Assembly (NCBI GenBank): GCA_904066235.2
Contig: CAJFCV020000002.1
Location: forward strand, 6,448,001-6,512,000
Direction: 5' to 3'
Source of the DNA: Bursaphelenchus xylophilus
Lineage: Eukaryota; Nematoda; Chromadorea; Rhabditida; Aphelenchoididae
DNA: 64,000 bases
Below, one piece after another: positions 45,963-58,977 of this stretch (position 1 is its first letter; each line of letters starts with the position of its first letter). The notes beneath the pieces were generated by a model. It was given only the letters and a program-made list of their open reading frames with translations, did not search any database and had not been told where the DNA came from. The translations under genes were made by a program, and so were the position numbers.

Positions 45963-46491
45963 GGGGCTAAGGTAGTACAGCCCCCCAGTCCAGTTTAGCC
46001 CCCCATGACCCAGTACAACCCCCCTCGTCCATTCTGAACCCCAAAATTTATTTCAAAGAATTAATCCAAGTTGTATGGTCCAGGGGCCAATGCGCTATCT
46101 GAAAGTTTGCTGAAAGTTAGCTGAAAATGGTAGGGCGCAGCTTGGAAAACAACGTTTCGCAGCTCGCCGGAGCTATGTTTCGGCTTGTTTTCGAGCTGCG
46201 CCCAAGACGCGAGCTGCGCCCGTGCAAATTCTCCGAGCTGCGCCCTATGATTTTCAGCAAACTTTCAGATAGCGCATTGGCCCCAGCACAAGCCCCCCTA
46301 CGTTTTAGATGAAGCCCCCTCCGTTTTAGATAAAGCCCCCTACGTTTTAGATCAAACCCCCAACGTAGTAGATCAAACCCCCACTTACATTTTTTGTATT
46401 ATTCTAATTTGTTCATTATGCGGGGTGTGAAACGGGCAAAACAGTGGGGGTTTGAACTACCTTTCGTGGGGGGCTCAACTACCGAAGCCCC
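45963..46491. mobile_element. GCCCC-rich hAT-like MITE, copy B, with a nested insertion
   Basis: Same family as 37410-37755: starts GGGGCTAAGGTAGTACAGCC and ends GAAGCCCC. Flanked by a perfect 8-bp duplication AATATTTT (45955-45962, 46492-46499). It is longer than copy A because a 200-bp palindromic element has inserted into it. It lies in the gap between CCDC174 and the Vps55 gene. Confidence 0.9.
46084..46283. mobile_element. 200-bp palindromic element nested inside MITE copy B
   Basis: Terminal inverted repeats GGGCCAATGCGCTATCTGAA (the far end is the reverse complement). It is flanked by a 3-bp duplication CAG (46081-46083, 46284-46286). Copy A at 37410-37755 shows the same site uninterrupted with a single CAG, which proves insertion. 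A 3-bp duplication and GGGCC ends suggest a PIF/Harbinger-type non-autonomous element. Confidence 0.9.
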
Positions 46492-46560
46492 AATATTTTT
46501 TCCGAAATATTTGCCCATCTACGATTTTTTTGATCTGTACAATATGGGAAAATAAATAGA

Positions 46561-47290
46561 TTACCACAGCGAGAAATTCTCGTCTTCTGCATTGAAATAG
46601 CACATAAACCCATAAACCGTTGCAAAGAGGACGAGATTGGCGACGAAAGTAAATGAGTAGGCGAAGAAGTTGATCTAAAATTGATCCGTAAGTCTTTGTG
46701 GAGGTAGCGAACACAATATTTAGAAGATATTGGCCGAGTAATCGTCCTCCGAATTAACCCGGAACCAGCTGTAAATTGTGCCAAACATGAAAACTGAGGC
46801 CACGCAGGTCAACAGAACGGCTGTCGTCTGGATCTAAAACACAAAACAACGTCTCAAGTACGACCACAAAACGTCAGTGAATAAAAGTTAAATGTTTAGA
46901 CCACGTGACTAAAAACAACAAAAAGTAATAATAGCTTACCACACCAGCATGAGCTAGGATGAAGGGAAGAGCAAAAGCCGAGAACACAATACCAGTTGTC
47001 GCAAACAGGGCGAATTCGATTCCTGGGGATGCTACGTTGAATTCACAGTCATAAACATTGCGCGCAATTAAAATAGGAAGTGGAGATAAAAGGTAGAAGA
47101 CGATCACAAACATTGGCCACCATGTCCTAAACCCGTTCTCAGACATCAAAGATTTGCTCACCCTTCTGATGTCAATACACAAGCGAGAACCAGCAGTGTG
47201 AGACCGATAACGGCAGCCAGAGATAAGGAAACGACGGCTTAAATAATATTATAGCTGCGATCTGGTAAAATTACCTTTTAGTCCACTCAT
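46561..47290 (-). CDS. Vps55/LEPROT (OB-RGRP) endosomal membrane protein with two alternative last exons
   Basis: Exons 47290-47275, 47237-47162, 47126-46940, then either 46833-46720 (form a) or 46674-46561 (form b); both forms are 130 aa, as in human LEPROT. The protein has four hydrophobic segments. Family motifs include [21 protein letters not shown] at the start, [20 protein letters not shown] and [22 protein letters not shown]. Vps55-like proteins act in endosome-to-vacuole or lysosome sorting and control surface receptor levels. The two last exons are each 114 nt including the stop, start in the same phase after a good acceptor, and encode related 37-residue TM4 and tail sequences ([10 protein letters not shown]... 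and [10 protein letters not shown]...). Form b ends FSLW, resembling the usual tail. Last gene of a putative four-gene operon. Confidence 0.9.
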
Positions 47291-47469
47291 AGTCGACAAA
47301 GACACCTTATTTGGAGCAAATTATTGAACTCTTTATTTTATGGAATGAGATCTTGCGGAGACCGACGGCGAAAAAAATATTTTCTTTGCAACGAAATGTC
47401 AAAATTGATTAAGACGAATTGTAAAAATTATTGCGCAACGCAGATGACATAAAAAGAAACCTTTTTATT

Positions 47470-48488
47470 TTACCGTCGAATATGTTTATATCCGTAGCAA
47501 GCATGAGGAATATTAATAAAGACGTTGGGGTCTGGCTTTTGCCTTTTCATTTCTGGAAACCAATATTCTGCCCATTCCGTCCCATTTCCTCCATCCGGGT
47601 CCGCTTCGTAGAACAATTGCCATCCATATAGCACGCCTAGACTGATTATTACGTGTTATCTTATGTCTTACCGTTGTCTAAGCCTTCGTATCCTTGAGTA
47701 TACATCGGAATCTCTCCAGAACCATCGTAAAAGTTGCTCAGAATTGGTTTGCCTTGATATATCTGAACTTGTTTCTTCTTCCCTTGGATGTCGACTGTCT
47801 CTATTCTCGCCTTTTTCAATCCCTGCAATGCCATCGATTTAATGAAATCGAAATAGCCAGTGATATGGTCGTGAAGAGCACAACTTTTATCTGTGTTCAT
47901 CACCACTTTGTCCGGGTAGACATAGTAAGAGGTGAAGTTCCCGGTCTCATCATCAGTTATGTTAAAGAAGAGGCGGTTGTTGTCGTGATCTTGCATCCAT
48001 TCGACGCTTTTTTTCGAGATCTACAGATTAAATGACGATCGGATTTCTTTTACCTTTTTTTCATTGTTGATGATCTTCTCTGTGGTAATAACTCCGTTGA
48101 GACAAACTTGGTTGTTGTAGATAGCACCGAATGCGTCAACAGTTTCGTTGCTAGGCTTGTCATCGATAGGGTCTTCGGCTAAAACATTTGAAAGAAAAAT
48201 AAAACGAACTACGATTACTGAGACCTACCGTTGTTTATTGAGTACAGAATTGCCAGCAGTCCAGCAGCCATAAAAGCAAACGCCAGCAAAACCTTCAGAA
48301 TGATTGCCAATGCCTATAATTTAGAGTGACACCACCATAAAACTGACTTACTCCATCTTCATTTACCGATTTTTTGACCAAACTTACACCCGGATCTAAA
48401 ATAGTAACACTTCTCTTGCGATCATTACTAAAATAATTGTGTAATTACTAGCAATGAATGCTTACATATTAAAGGACCTTTCACTCAT
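47470..48488 (-). CDS. Unrecognised type II single-pass membrane protein
   Basis: Six exons: 48488-48466, 48427-48352, 48313-48229, 48178-48054, 48020-47672, 47636-47470; predicted 274 aa. A basic cytoplasmic N-terminus (RKRSVTILDPG) is followed by one TM segment (residues about 34-58, ALAIILKVLLAFAFMAAG...) and a roughly 215-residue lumenal or extracellular domain with few cysteines and sequons such as NITDD, NFT and NGT. I do not recognise the domain. The stop is followed at once by AATAAA. It sits between ORC2 (171 nt upstream) and Vps55 (179 nt downstream) on the same strand, so co-transcription is likely. A TTATCAG acceptor lies shortly before the ATG. Confidence 0.72.
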
Positions 48489-48659
48489 TAGTAGAAAAAC
48501 GAAACCTATCTCTGATAAGGGGAAAGAATCAGAAAAATATTATTGCAAACACATTTTACGACTTTTATTCGCCCCTGATCGATAAAACATTAAGAGAATA
48601 TTCAAGAAAAAGTGTAATTATTTATTCAGAGATCGTATTTTAGTTACAAGTGAGAAAAT

Positions 48660-49748
48660 TCAAATGGAAATCTTTTTTTCCATAAATTGAGCCAAGAGGA
48701 TGGGGTCGACAGTAAATGTGATAATCTTTTCATCATTAATCGAGATGAAGTAATGGTCTTTCAACTCGGTAATCTGGGTGGACAAAACAACTTCGCTCGT
48801 GGTCAAAAAGTTATTCCTGACTTCAGTGAAAAGTTCGAAGAAGGAGACTGCCTTGTTTTCTGAGAGAAGCCACATCTCGTATAACTTTGTGCAAATCTTT
48901 TGGGTATTTGAGGCCAAAGAAGTCCAGATCATATCCAGGGATTCCAATGTGTGATAGGTGTCACTCTTCCCGTTATGCGATTCCAATTTGGGATTCAGAG
49001 CCAACAATTCATCAAAATCAATCCGATAAGTGTTGATGTTGTACTCGATCAATTTAAGACAATATTTAATATCCTGAAAGAGGGTTACTTTGTCCGATGC
49101 CACATACCGGGTTCCAATATATGTCTCCATATGGGAATGCCAGTGTTAAAATCATCCGGATATGTTTGTGTGCGCCCAATTTATTCAGGGCTTCCATCGC
49201 TTGGTCGTTTCTGAGCAAATCCAATGATGATATTAAAGAGGAACTTACCTCATAAAACGACCATCTACATTATGGACAACAAGCAGAAAATCATTTTTCT
49301 TTTCCTCAATAGCTTCTCCAAGTTTATCCGCCTGCATAATAATCGATTCTCTCTTTAATCGGATATTCAAATTCAAATGTTCCACAATTTGACTGAAGAC
49401 ATCATAAAGATTGACATCTGGTTCGTGTCCCATCACTTGGTAAACATATTTTTTATTAATCTTTTTGGTCACGAGGAAACTTTCGACTAAGTCAATTTTG
49501 GAACCACGTCCATTGATCTTGATATTGAACCCAGTCATCAGGTAATTCAGCCATTCGTCAAAGTAATTACCGTACTTTTTCGACAAACTCTTTTCGTCTT
49601 CTTGATCCTAAAAATAAAAAATCACGACGAAGGGATAGTAACTTGCATTGATATACTCTAGCACCTTGTTTATATCGATTTGAGGTTTCTTAGACTTCCT
49701 GTATAGCTGGGGAATATTCTCTTGCTCTTCAATTCCACTTTCATCCAT
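48660..49748 (-). CDS. orc-2: Origin recognition complex subunit 2
   Basis: Four exons: 49748-49647, 49607-49249, 49210-49108, 49073-48660; predicted 325 aa. It aligns with the C-terminal half of ORC2: EWLNYLMTGFNIKINGRGSK (the degenerate Walker-A-like region), FLLVVHNVDGRFMR, RMILTLAFPYGDIYW, then a winged-helix domain (SFFELFTEVRNNFLTTSEVV...LKDHYFISINDEKI). The long disordered N-terminus of vertebrate ORC2 is absent. The start was chosen because CTCAG|ATG is a perfect trans-splice acceptor; the apparent signal peptide upstream is outron reading. The first intron (49608-49646, 39 nt) has a GC donor (AAT|GCAAGT). It lies 163 nt downstream of coatomer zeta on the same strand. Confidence 0.88.
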
Positions 49749-49911
49749 CTGAGAAAACAAACAACCCGAAATTATAAACAAAAAAAACATGCCAATAACT
49801 CAGGAATCTTAAACCAAGACAACACCAAACCAATTACACCATTACGTTCGTTGTTAGAAAATTTATTTTTAAATTAAAATAATCTTAAAGTATTACATTT
49901 GCGGGAATAAC

Positions 49912-50660
49912 TTATTTCAAAAGAGACCACTTTAACTGATCCTTCGCCGATCCCAAGAGCTGAAAAAAAATTATATTTTTTTTTTATAATAATATACTGA
50001 TATTAATCTAAGCTATTTGTCAAAAAATTCTTACCGACATTCCAACCTGACTAATCGATTGATCTCCAAAAGCAAGTTCATCAGGTTTGAGAGCACATCG
50101 ACTGACAATGGCCTGGGCATCGGTCTCCAGGACAACTCCATCATCACAGATCTCATCTAGTACTAACATCGAGAGATCCATATTGTCTAAGATGGCCTTC
50201 TTTTCCACATTTCGCCTGAGGATAGTAGAGAAAGCATCATAAAGAGCATTGAGGACAGCAACCAAGATCAATTCGTTTTCTTGATGACTTCCGATAACAT
50301 AAAAGAACACGTCGACGTTTGAACGATAGACGCAGATCAATCCATCCAGTAAAATAATCTCGGCTGAAAAAGCAAACTTTAGATACCTAAAAAAATATTG
50401 AACTTACAATTGGCTTTATGTGTCTTCTGGAAAAGATTCTTCTCAAACTTTTGTTCCTCCTTTTGTGAAGGAAATATCTCCTTGTCATAATACTAAAAAC
50501 AAAACTAGATTTAAAAGCTACATCGACATACCTTGGCCAAAATCCGATTTCCGTCGTTGTCGAGCAGAAGTATCCCCTTGATGCTATACAGGGAATTCAG
50601 ATCCTAAAATACGACAATTATATCAGACATAAAAGCTCAACATACCAAGTCAAACGCCAT
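49912..50660 (-). CDS. copz-1: Coatomer subunit zeta (COPI)
   Basis: Five exons: 50660-50646, 50603-50532, 50492-50408, 50363-50035, 49959-49912; predicted 182 aa (human 177). It is a longin-fold sigma-like adaptor subunit: [26 protein letters not shown], then [28 protein letters not shown] and [13 protein letters not shown], ending [11 protein letters not shown], all diagnostic for zeta-COP. It functions in Golgi-to-ER retrograde vesicle coats. ATG 50660 aligns with the usual N-terminus; an in-frame ATG at 50756 would add 32 residues. TTTCAG near 50786 is a likely trans-splice or 5'-UTR acceptor. First gene of the putative operon. Confidence 0.93.
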
Positions 50661-52181
50661 TTGTAGAGTGTAAAAGACCTCCTTTTCGTGGATTTTGCGC
50701 GGAATTATTTTTGACACGACTGCAATTTTTGGAATAAAGTCTCGGAAAGAAAACATCTTTTTGGCATTTCGTTTCGACGGCCGCAGCTGAAATTTGAACT
50801 ATGTATTACACTTGACCGGTTTGACTAAAAATGGGCAAAGATTGAGAAGGTAATTTACAAAAATTAATCAAAATGGTTTTTATGGAACAATCGATAAACA
50901 CAGGGTTTTCATATAAAAAATCAGTCAATACATTACTTTACTCTTCTACAAAAATATAGGCTATATTACCGTAATGCCATTGCACTTGATCGAATACGAC
51001 AGTCCAGACTATATTCGGGGTTGATGTGTGATGAAAACAGTGAACTTGACGGCTAATCTGTCTGTCTGTTCGTTTCGGAAGCCCGGCAATTATTAAGCAG
51101 ATTTGTCTGAAAAATTTTTAAAGAACAGCAAGATTAGAAATCTGACGCTTGGTATTCAGGAGATATTTGCTATCCTCACGTATCTCTGGGGAGAGTGTTC
51201 TTTAATCGAAATGTGATAAAGGATAAATCTTGTGATTAGTGTCTGAGCTCTTATATTGATGGTGCAGATGCAGCTAAACTGGTCCTTATAAGAACTTGGG
51301 GCTACTGTAGTCCTCTGCACTTTGTGTCCCAGTAATTAGAATGTTGTAATTACCTGGCCGTTTCTTGGTTCTTCGGCCTTTGATCTTGCTCTGCCCTCAG
51401 GGGATATCTGGCCGGATTATCCCGGCCGGGCTGGAAATAGCCCTGCACCTGCACCGCTGAAGGGCGATTAGCGTCAGCGACACGGAGAAAGAGCATTAGG
51501 GCGAAGGTGGGGCTTATTAGGTCCTCCATTCCCATTTAAGGCGCCCATTTGGGGGATTGGATTTTAGAAATTCTCGGCGGCCGAACAAAACTTTGGAGTC
51601 TCATTATTTGCAAAAGTGCGAGAGGCAATAGGGAGGGATGGGGGCCGTGCCCGGACGATGGTCGTCGCGCATTTCCGGTCTTGGCCAGCGATCCGCGATT
51701 AGACCCGCGATTATTCTCTGATTTCTCATTACGCCCGCTAATTGGGCATCGGTGCGGAAGATCTGGACATCCGAGGAGGCTAGCCGCCCCGACGCCCCGC
51801 AGGGACTGGACGGGTGTTGCGTCCCGATAAGGTCCCCAAATCCTGGCCATTAATTAAGGAGTCGCACTTTGACCGGACGGTGTCTTTTTCCGGGTTTTCG
51901 GATGCCGCCCTCAGGGTCCAAATAAGTCTTGGGTGTAATAATTCAGTTTCTCGGTTTAATATTTATTTATGATTTCAAAGCTTTAAGACCAAAGAGTAAA
52001 CGAATTAATAATTTTTGATTATCGGTTCTTAATTAGAAAATATGTCAAAACTACAGTAAGATTGCTCAGCCTAAAACTCTGATTCTCTGGCACGTTTCAA
52101 GCCATATTTAGTCCCGTGCACCAATATCCTTGATCTGCGTTCTCTAATTTTTTTATATGGCTTTGTTTTTTTTCAGTGAAC
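50661..52181. other. Upstream region of the operon and of the BED gene
   Basis: 1.5 kb. The part at 51540-51900 is GC-rich and probably regulatory; its ORFs lack motifs. A possible signal-peptide exon lies at 51354-51535 on the - strand. The part at 50830-51340 is AT-rich and shows nothing I can name. Confidence 0.4.
51354..51535 (-). CDS. Possible first exon of a short secreted peptide
   Basis: ATG 51535 opens a frame with a plausible signal peptide (MGMEDLISPTFALMLFLRVADA) followed by a polar tail with dibasic-free but Gly-Arg sites (GYFQPGR). It ends at a good donor AG|GTAATT. Candidate acceptors downstream give very short continuations (for example SSPKFL then stop). It could be a peptide precursor or a chance frame. 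Confidence 0.3.
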
Positions 52182-53657
52182 ATGCCTTCGGTCGTGTGGA
52201 ACTATTTTGCGAAAACGGAGGCCGGCCCTAAATGCCTTCTTTGTTCTGACCTCCGACGGCGTCGAGATTCCAGTACCAAGACAATGTGGGTCCATTTGAA
52301 ATTAAAACATTTTGATGTGTATCAAGCATTGAGAGGACAGAGCGATCGGAATACGGTAAGAAGAGATTTTCTAATTTCCTTTTATTAGTACGATTAATTA
52401 GAGTCTAATTATTACATCAACAAATATCCCGCTAGAAAGGCTGTGGATATCCGAACTTCCCTGAGGATATTGGTGCCTTTAATGAACAATTATTATTTTA
52501 ATATTAGATGCATAGGATGATTAATAAAATAAAATGAACTCTCGTGTTCTAAAGTTTTACGTTGCATTAACGGTTCTGATTAACAGATCAGATTAGTTTG
52601 CATGACTTTTCCAAGCACTTTCTGACTTCGGCTGCTCTTTACAAAATTTATGGTTCTAAATCCACGTATACTTTATGCCTTTTTTAGCCGCCGTAATCCC
52701 GCTTCTCAGATTGTTTTGGCACGTTTACATCCGTTGTGAATAGAGCTTTACAATTATTGTCTCGAAATATATTATTAGTGTCCTAGAAAGAAGACTGTCC
52801 CCTTTCACGAACAAAGTTTCGTTATATGTTATTTCTTTTCGCGAGGATTTGAAGAAATTCACACGAAGCCTAAATATAGAGGGATTACGGTACCATGATG
52901 GATTTAGCCCTTTATTTCCCCGGGTCCTTTGCAAAACTCCGAATTCGGGAGTCTTGACAATTAATCGGCTCAAAACTCTTAATCTGTAAAAGGTTCGATG
53001 AAGCTTTTTTTGTGGTTAATGTCAGCAAATAATCCGCGTATTACGAAAACCCTGCCCGTGAAAAGATTAATGGACGTGCCTGCAGATATTTTGGGAGTCT
53101 TTGTGTCAGTCTTCTTTGGTCTAGATCCATAAATGTCATGGTGTCATTCGATTGGATAGACTAAAGAGTTTGGCCTTTTTAATGCACTATTTAGTCACTT
53201 TGACGCTCATTCACAGGGATTATTGCAGGCCAGATTTGGAATGGATACAGCAATGACAAAGCCCTCCAGCTCCTTATCTACACCATCCCCAGACAACTCC
53301 AAAAGTAATATCTCTTCGAATCCACCATTACTTCCGTTCGCTCCGTTCTTTGAACAACAAGCCGTCCCTGTCAATAATGTAGTCTTGCAGTCATACATCC
53401 AATTGATCAAGGTGTTCAACGCTTCTCGACAGTTCTCGGCCATCCAGAATAATCAAACAGATCATGAACCAGAAGAAGAGGAGAAGAAACCGGACATTAA
53501 AAATATCCAGAACAGATACGATCTCGTCTCTCATTGGCCTGAACGATCGCATCAAGCCTGTTGTGTGGGCTGCAAAAACGATACGGGAATCAGCTGCAAC
53601 AAATGCAACGTTGGGCTGTGTGTGGACTGCTTCAAGACCTTCCACTTGCCCTCTTAA
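52182..53657 (+). CDS. BED-type zinc finger protein with a C-terminal transposase-like Cys cluster
   Basis: Two exons, 52182-52355 and 53217-53657; predicted 204 aa. The N-terminus is a BED finger (VWNYFAKTEAGPKCLLC...MWVHLKLKHF; C-x2-C then H-x-x-x-H type spacing), a DNA-binding fold descended from transposases. The middle is Ser/Pro/Asn-rich. The C-terminus, ACCVGCKNDTGISCNKCN followed by LCVDCFKTFH, resembles the zinc motif at the C-terminus of piggyBac-type transposases. A TTTTTTTTCAG acceptor 5 nt before the ATG suggests trans-splicing. TTGCAG 12 nt into exon 2 is an alternative in-frame acceptor. The 861-nt intron may hide another exon. Confidence 0.75.
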
Positions 53658-55212
53658 CTACCTCTACTAGTTCCGTTTAGTCCAGCATTTATGTTGTTTA
53701 CATTGAATTACATTTTTTTTAATTCCTGTGCCAATGATCTCGTTAAAGTCGACGCGACGTCGAACGTTAAGAATAATAAGTAATAATACGATACTAATAA
53801 CAATAAATAATAAAAACTTTTTTCGTTAATTTATGATGAAATTGTGATCCTTGTGATTAGTTGGTTCGAAACGCAACTCGCATTCCATCGCAAATTTAAG
53901 CCTTGTGTGAATATTGCCAACAAGTCGCGCTTCGGCCATAATCGCGAATATGTACAAACCGTCAGAATTTAAAAATTTTTAAGTTGCCTTCTTGTCAAAA
54001 CGACCGATGAAATAAGCAATACAACTAGTTACGACTAATATTAGCGGTACTATAATATTATTCATCATAGTCAGTTTATTTTTACATTACTAAAAATAAG
54101 TAATGTAAAACAAAATTGCAAAATTCAGATCAGTTCTCCACAAAAATCTTTCTTTTCCTGTCCCGAAGCGAAAATAATTCAAAATGTGCACTGTTCGGAC
54201 CTAATCCCTCGAATATCTATAAAACGGTGTCGTTGACCCGAACGTTCTCTGACTCGAAACGCGTCTGTAATTCAAACTTATTGTTAGACATTCTCTGTTC
54301 AAAAATAGAGCACGTGTAATTCTATTTGCAATTTGTTCAAAAATTATCTATGGTAAGCTATAAAAAATTTGAAGAAGCGGTAAGATCAAAGAAAACAGTG
54401 AAAGTTAATTTTATATGATGAAACCTGTCCGGAAATTAACTGATTTCCCCGTATAGAACTAAATTAGCCGTCTTATCCTTTGGAGGTACATTAAAACCCA
54501 CAAAGCTATTACATCAATCTGGTACCAGCTAGATCAACACGTTTTTTGCCAAACTTTAGTTCCAAGTTTGGGCGCAGTTCGCAGAGTACCTCCTAAATAA
54601 ATTGTCCCAGAGCTCTGGCTGCAGTATTTGGAGAATTGGGGAGCGAACGCGCGTACGCATGAGAAGGTCATAAAATGTTCAAGGTAAGCGGTTTTCTCGA
54701 TGATAAAAGGATTGAAGAATACAAACCTCCTCTTTGAAAATTTCGAGACTTTTTTGTGTGCAATATCAGCAAAAATAAGCGGAGATTTTTATCTCTCTTG
54801 CTTTCAGGCTGTTTTATCAATGCTAATCACTGTAATAAGAGGCTTTCGTACCATTTGAGCGATCTTGCGTTTCTGAGACAGAGAAAATTGTTATCTATTT
54901 TTTCTCTAAAACAATATAAAGTTTGGGATGTGTTCGAAGGGAATGTTTCCTGCTTTTTTCGTTGTAATTATAGTTCTATTTAAGAGGCGTTTCGTTTGTT
55001 TTTTATTTTGAAGTTTGAAAAGGTAATTCTAGTTACTTTTAGACGTGAATGCTGTTATGGAGAATATTAGGTACTCTGTTAAGAGGTTCTTTTTATGAAG
55101 GCGAGTGGCCTGATAACTGAGTGATAAAGCATAAAGGTCGCACCACTGTCTTGTCACTCCACTTGTGGTTCATAAAAGTTATGTTTCAGGCCAGTATTCC
55201 TTCATTCCAGAC
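53658..55212. other. Intergenic region with dispersed repeats
   Basis: 1.5 kb, AT-rich. 53990-54070 resembles 57070-57130 (block ACTAGYTACGACT). 54485-54600 resembles 39090-39190. The ORFs (54116-54319, 54756-54983) have no motif. TTTCAG at 55187 is a likely trans-splice acceptor for the thiolase. Confidence 0.45.
54485..54600. repeat. Dispersed repeat with GGGCGCAGTTCGCAGA motif, copy 2
   Basis: Same order of shared blocks as 39090-39190 on the same strand. Confidence 0.55.
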
Positions 55213-56657
55213 ATGCCTCTTGTCCCGCAAGACGTCTTCATCGCTTCGGCTGTCCGAACTCCCGTTGCCACCTTCAGGGGATCTTTTGCGCCATTGACTT
55301 CTGTTGATTTGGGCGCCATTGCAGGAAGAGAAGCTTTGAAACGAGCCGGTAAGACGTTTATCGTATAATTGGGATTTTTTAGGTATTGCTGTTGAAAATG
55401 TGGACGAAACAGTCTGTGGATCTGTTTTGACTGCCAATCAAGGCCAGAATGTTGGACGACAAGTCGCATTGAAAATTGGTACTTTTTTTTGTTCTTTCAT
55501 TACCTGGTTTAGGTATTCCACATGAAAAACAAGCGTTTACTGTTAACAAAGTATGCTCATCTGGATTGAAAGCCTTAATCTTGGCTACTCAATCGGTTCA
55601 ACTGGGCTACAGGGATACAGTACTGGTTGTAGGAACAGAGAGTATGAGCAATACCCCTTTTTATCTGAACAGAGGAGATCATGGTTACGGTGACTTGAAG
55701 CTGATTGTAAGATAGTCCTAAGGACGTGGATTTTAATTAATTTCAGGACGGAATCCAACGTGATGGCATCAGTGATGCTATTCTCAATGATCCCATGGGG
55801 CTATGTGCAGAGAAATCAGCGAAGGAATATAATTGTAGTCGTCAAGAGCAAGATGAATTTGCTCTGGAATCTTATTCCCGGACGGCCAAGGCCTGGGAAT
55901 CTGGAGATTACACGGCCGAAGTGGTCCCTGTGAATGTTCCCCAACGACGAGGAAACCCCCTCATTGTCAAGGAAGACGAGGAGTATAAGAGATTAATAAA
56001 AGAAAAGGTCCCCACTCTGCCCCCGGCTTTTTTGAAAGACGGTAGTGGTACTATTACTGCCGCAAATGCAAGTTCTTTGAATGATGGAGCTGCTTCTCTC
56101 GTGGTTGTTTCGAAGAAGATTATCCAGGGCGAAAGTGTGAAGCCTGTGGCGAAGATTGTTGCATATGCCGAAGCGGGCCGTGCTCCAGTTGACTTTACAG
56201 TGGCGCCAGTCAATGCTGTCGAAAAGGTAATATTGGATACGCCTCTATTAACGGCGATTTCAGTTATTGAGCGAGTCTGGGCTTACCAAAGATAAGATCA
56301 GCTTGTGGGAAGTAAATGAAGCCTTCTCGGTGACTGCTCTCGCCTTTATCAAACATTTTACACTCGATCCCAAGACTGTTAATGCGCGAGGTGGAGCTGT
56401 CGCACTTGGACATCCCATTGGGTAATTATTTATTTTTTTGTGACTTACAGATGTGGAATTACGCGTTTTTGCTAGAAAAGTACTGGGATATATTTCCTTT
56501 CTGGAGGTTAACACTGTAAAAATAAAACACTTTTAGAATGTCCGGTGTCCGAATTGTCGTTGCTCTCAGTCATCAACTTAAGACAGGTCAATATGGAGTC
56601 GCGGCGATCTGCAATGGAGGCGGAGAGGCTACAGCTGTTCTAGTACAGAAACTATAG
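55213..56657 (+). CDS. Acetyl-CoA acetyltransferase (acetoacetyl-CoA thiolase), cytosolic-type
   Basis: Six exons: 55213-55348, 55383-55478, 55513-55706, 55747-56226, 56264-56421, 56537-56657; predicted 394 aa, normal for a biosynthetic or ketolytic thiolase. Catalytic residues: nucleophile Cys92 in NKVCSSG, His352 in [11 protein letters not shown], and Cys380 in CNGGGEA. The Gly-rich loop has Glu385 where ACAT1 has Gly (CNGGGGA). There is no N-terminal presequence, so it is probably cytosolic. ACAT-type thiolases condense or cleave acetoacetyl-CoA. Introns 2 and 3 are 34 nt and intron 1 is 34 nt. The start is the first ATG after a TTTCAG acceptor. A paralogue lies 180 bp downstream. Confidence 0.92.
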
Positions 56658-56837
56658 TTTTTCAATATTTGTTTTGAATTTTCATAATCAGATCACATAT
56701 CAGAGTAAAAGTTTTTGCAACTCATATCTTGGTTGGACATTGAATGTTTTCTGATCGTCTCTATTGGGTGGATTTTTTCTTTCATTTTATTTTTCAGCGG
56801 ACCGAGAGAGGTGCCTTTTCTTTGGTCTGTCTTTGGA

Positions 56838-58977
<2,140 letters not shown>

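Noticed and set aside
49608..49790. Signal-peptide-like start MFFLFIISGCLFSQ before ORC2
   Set aside because: The following CTCAG|ATG is a strong acceptor and ORC2 is nuclear; the hydrophobic stretch is T-rich outron sequence read as protein.
51536..51850. 104-codon - strand frame in GC-rich DNA, with a matching + strand frame
   Set aside because: Open frames on both strands reflect GC content; no splice or protein motif.
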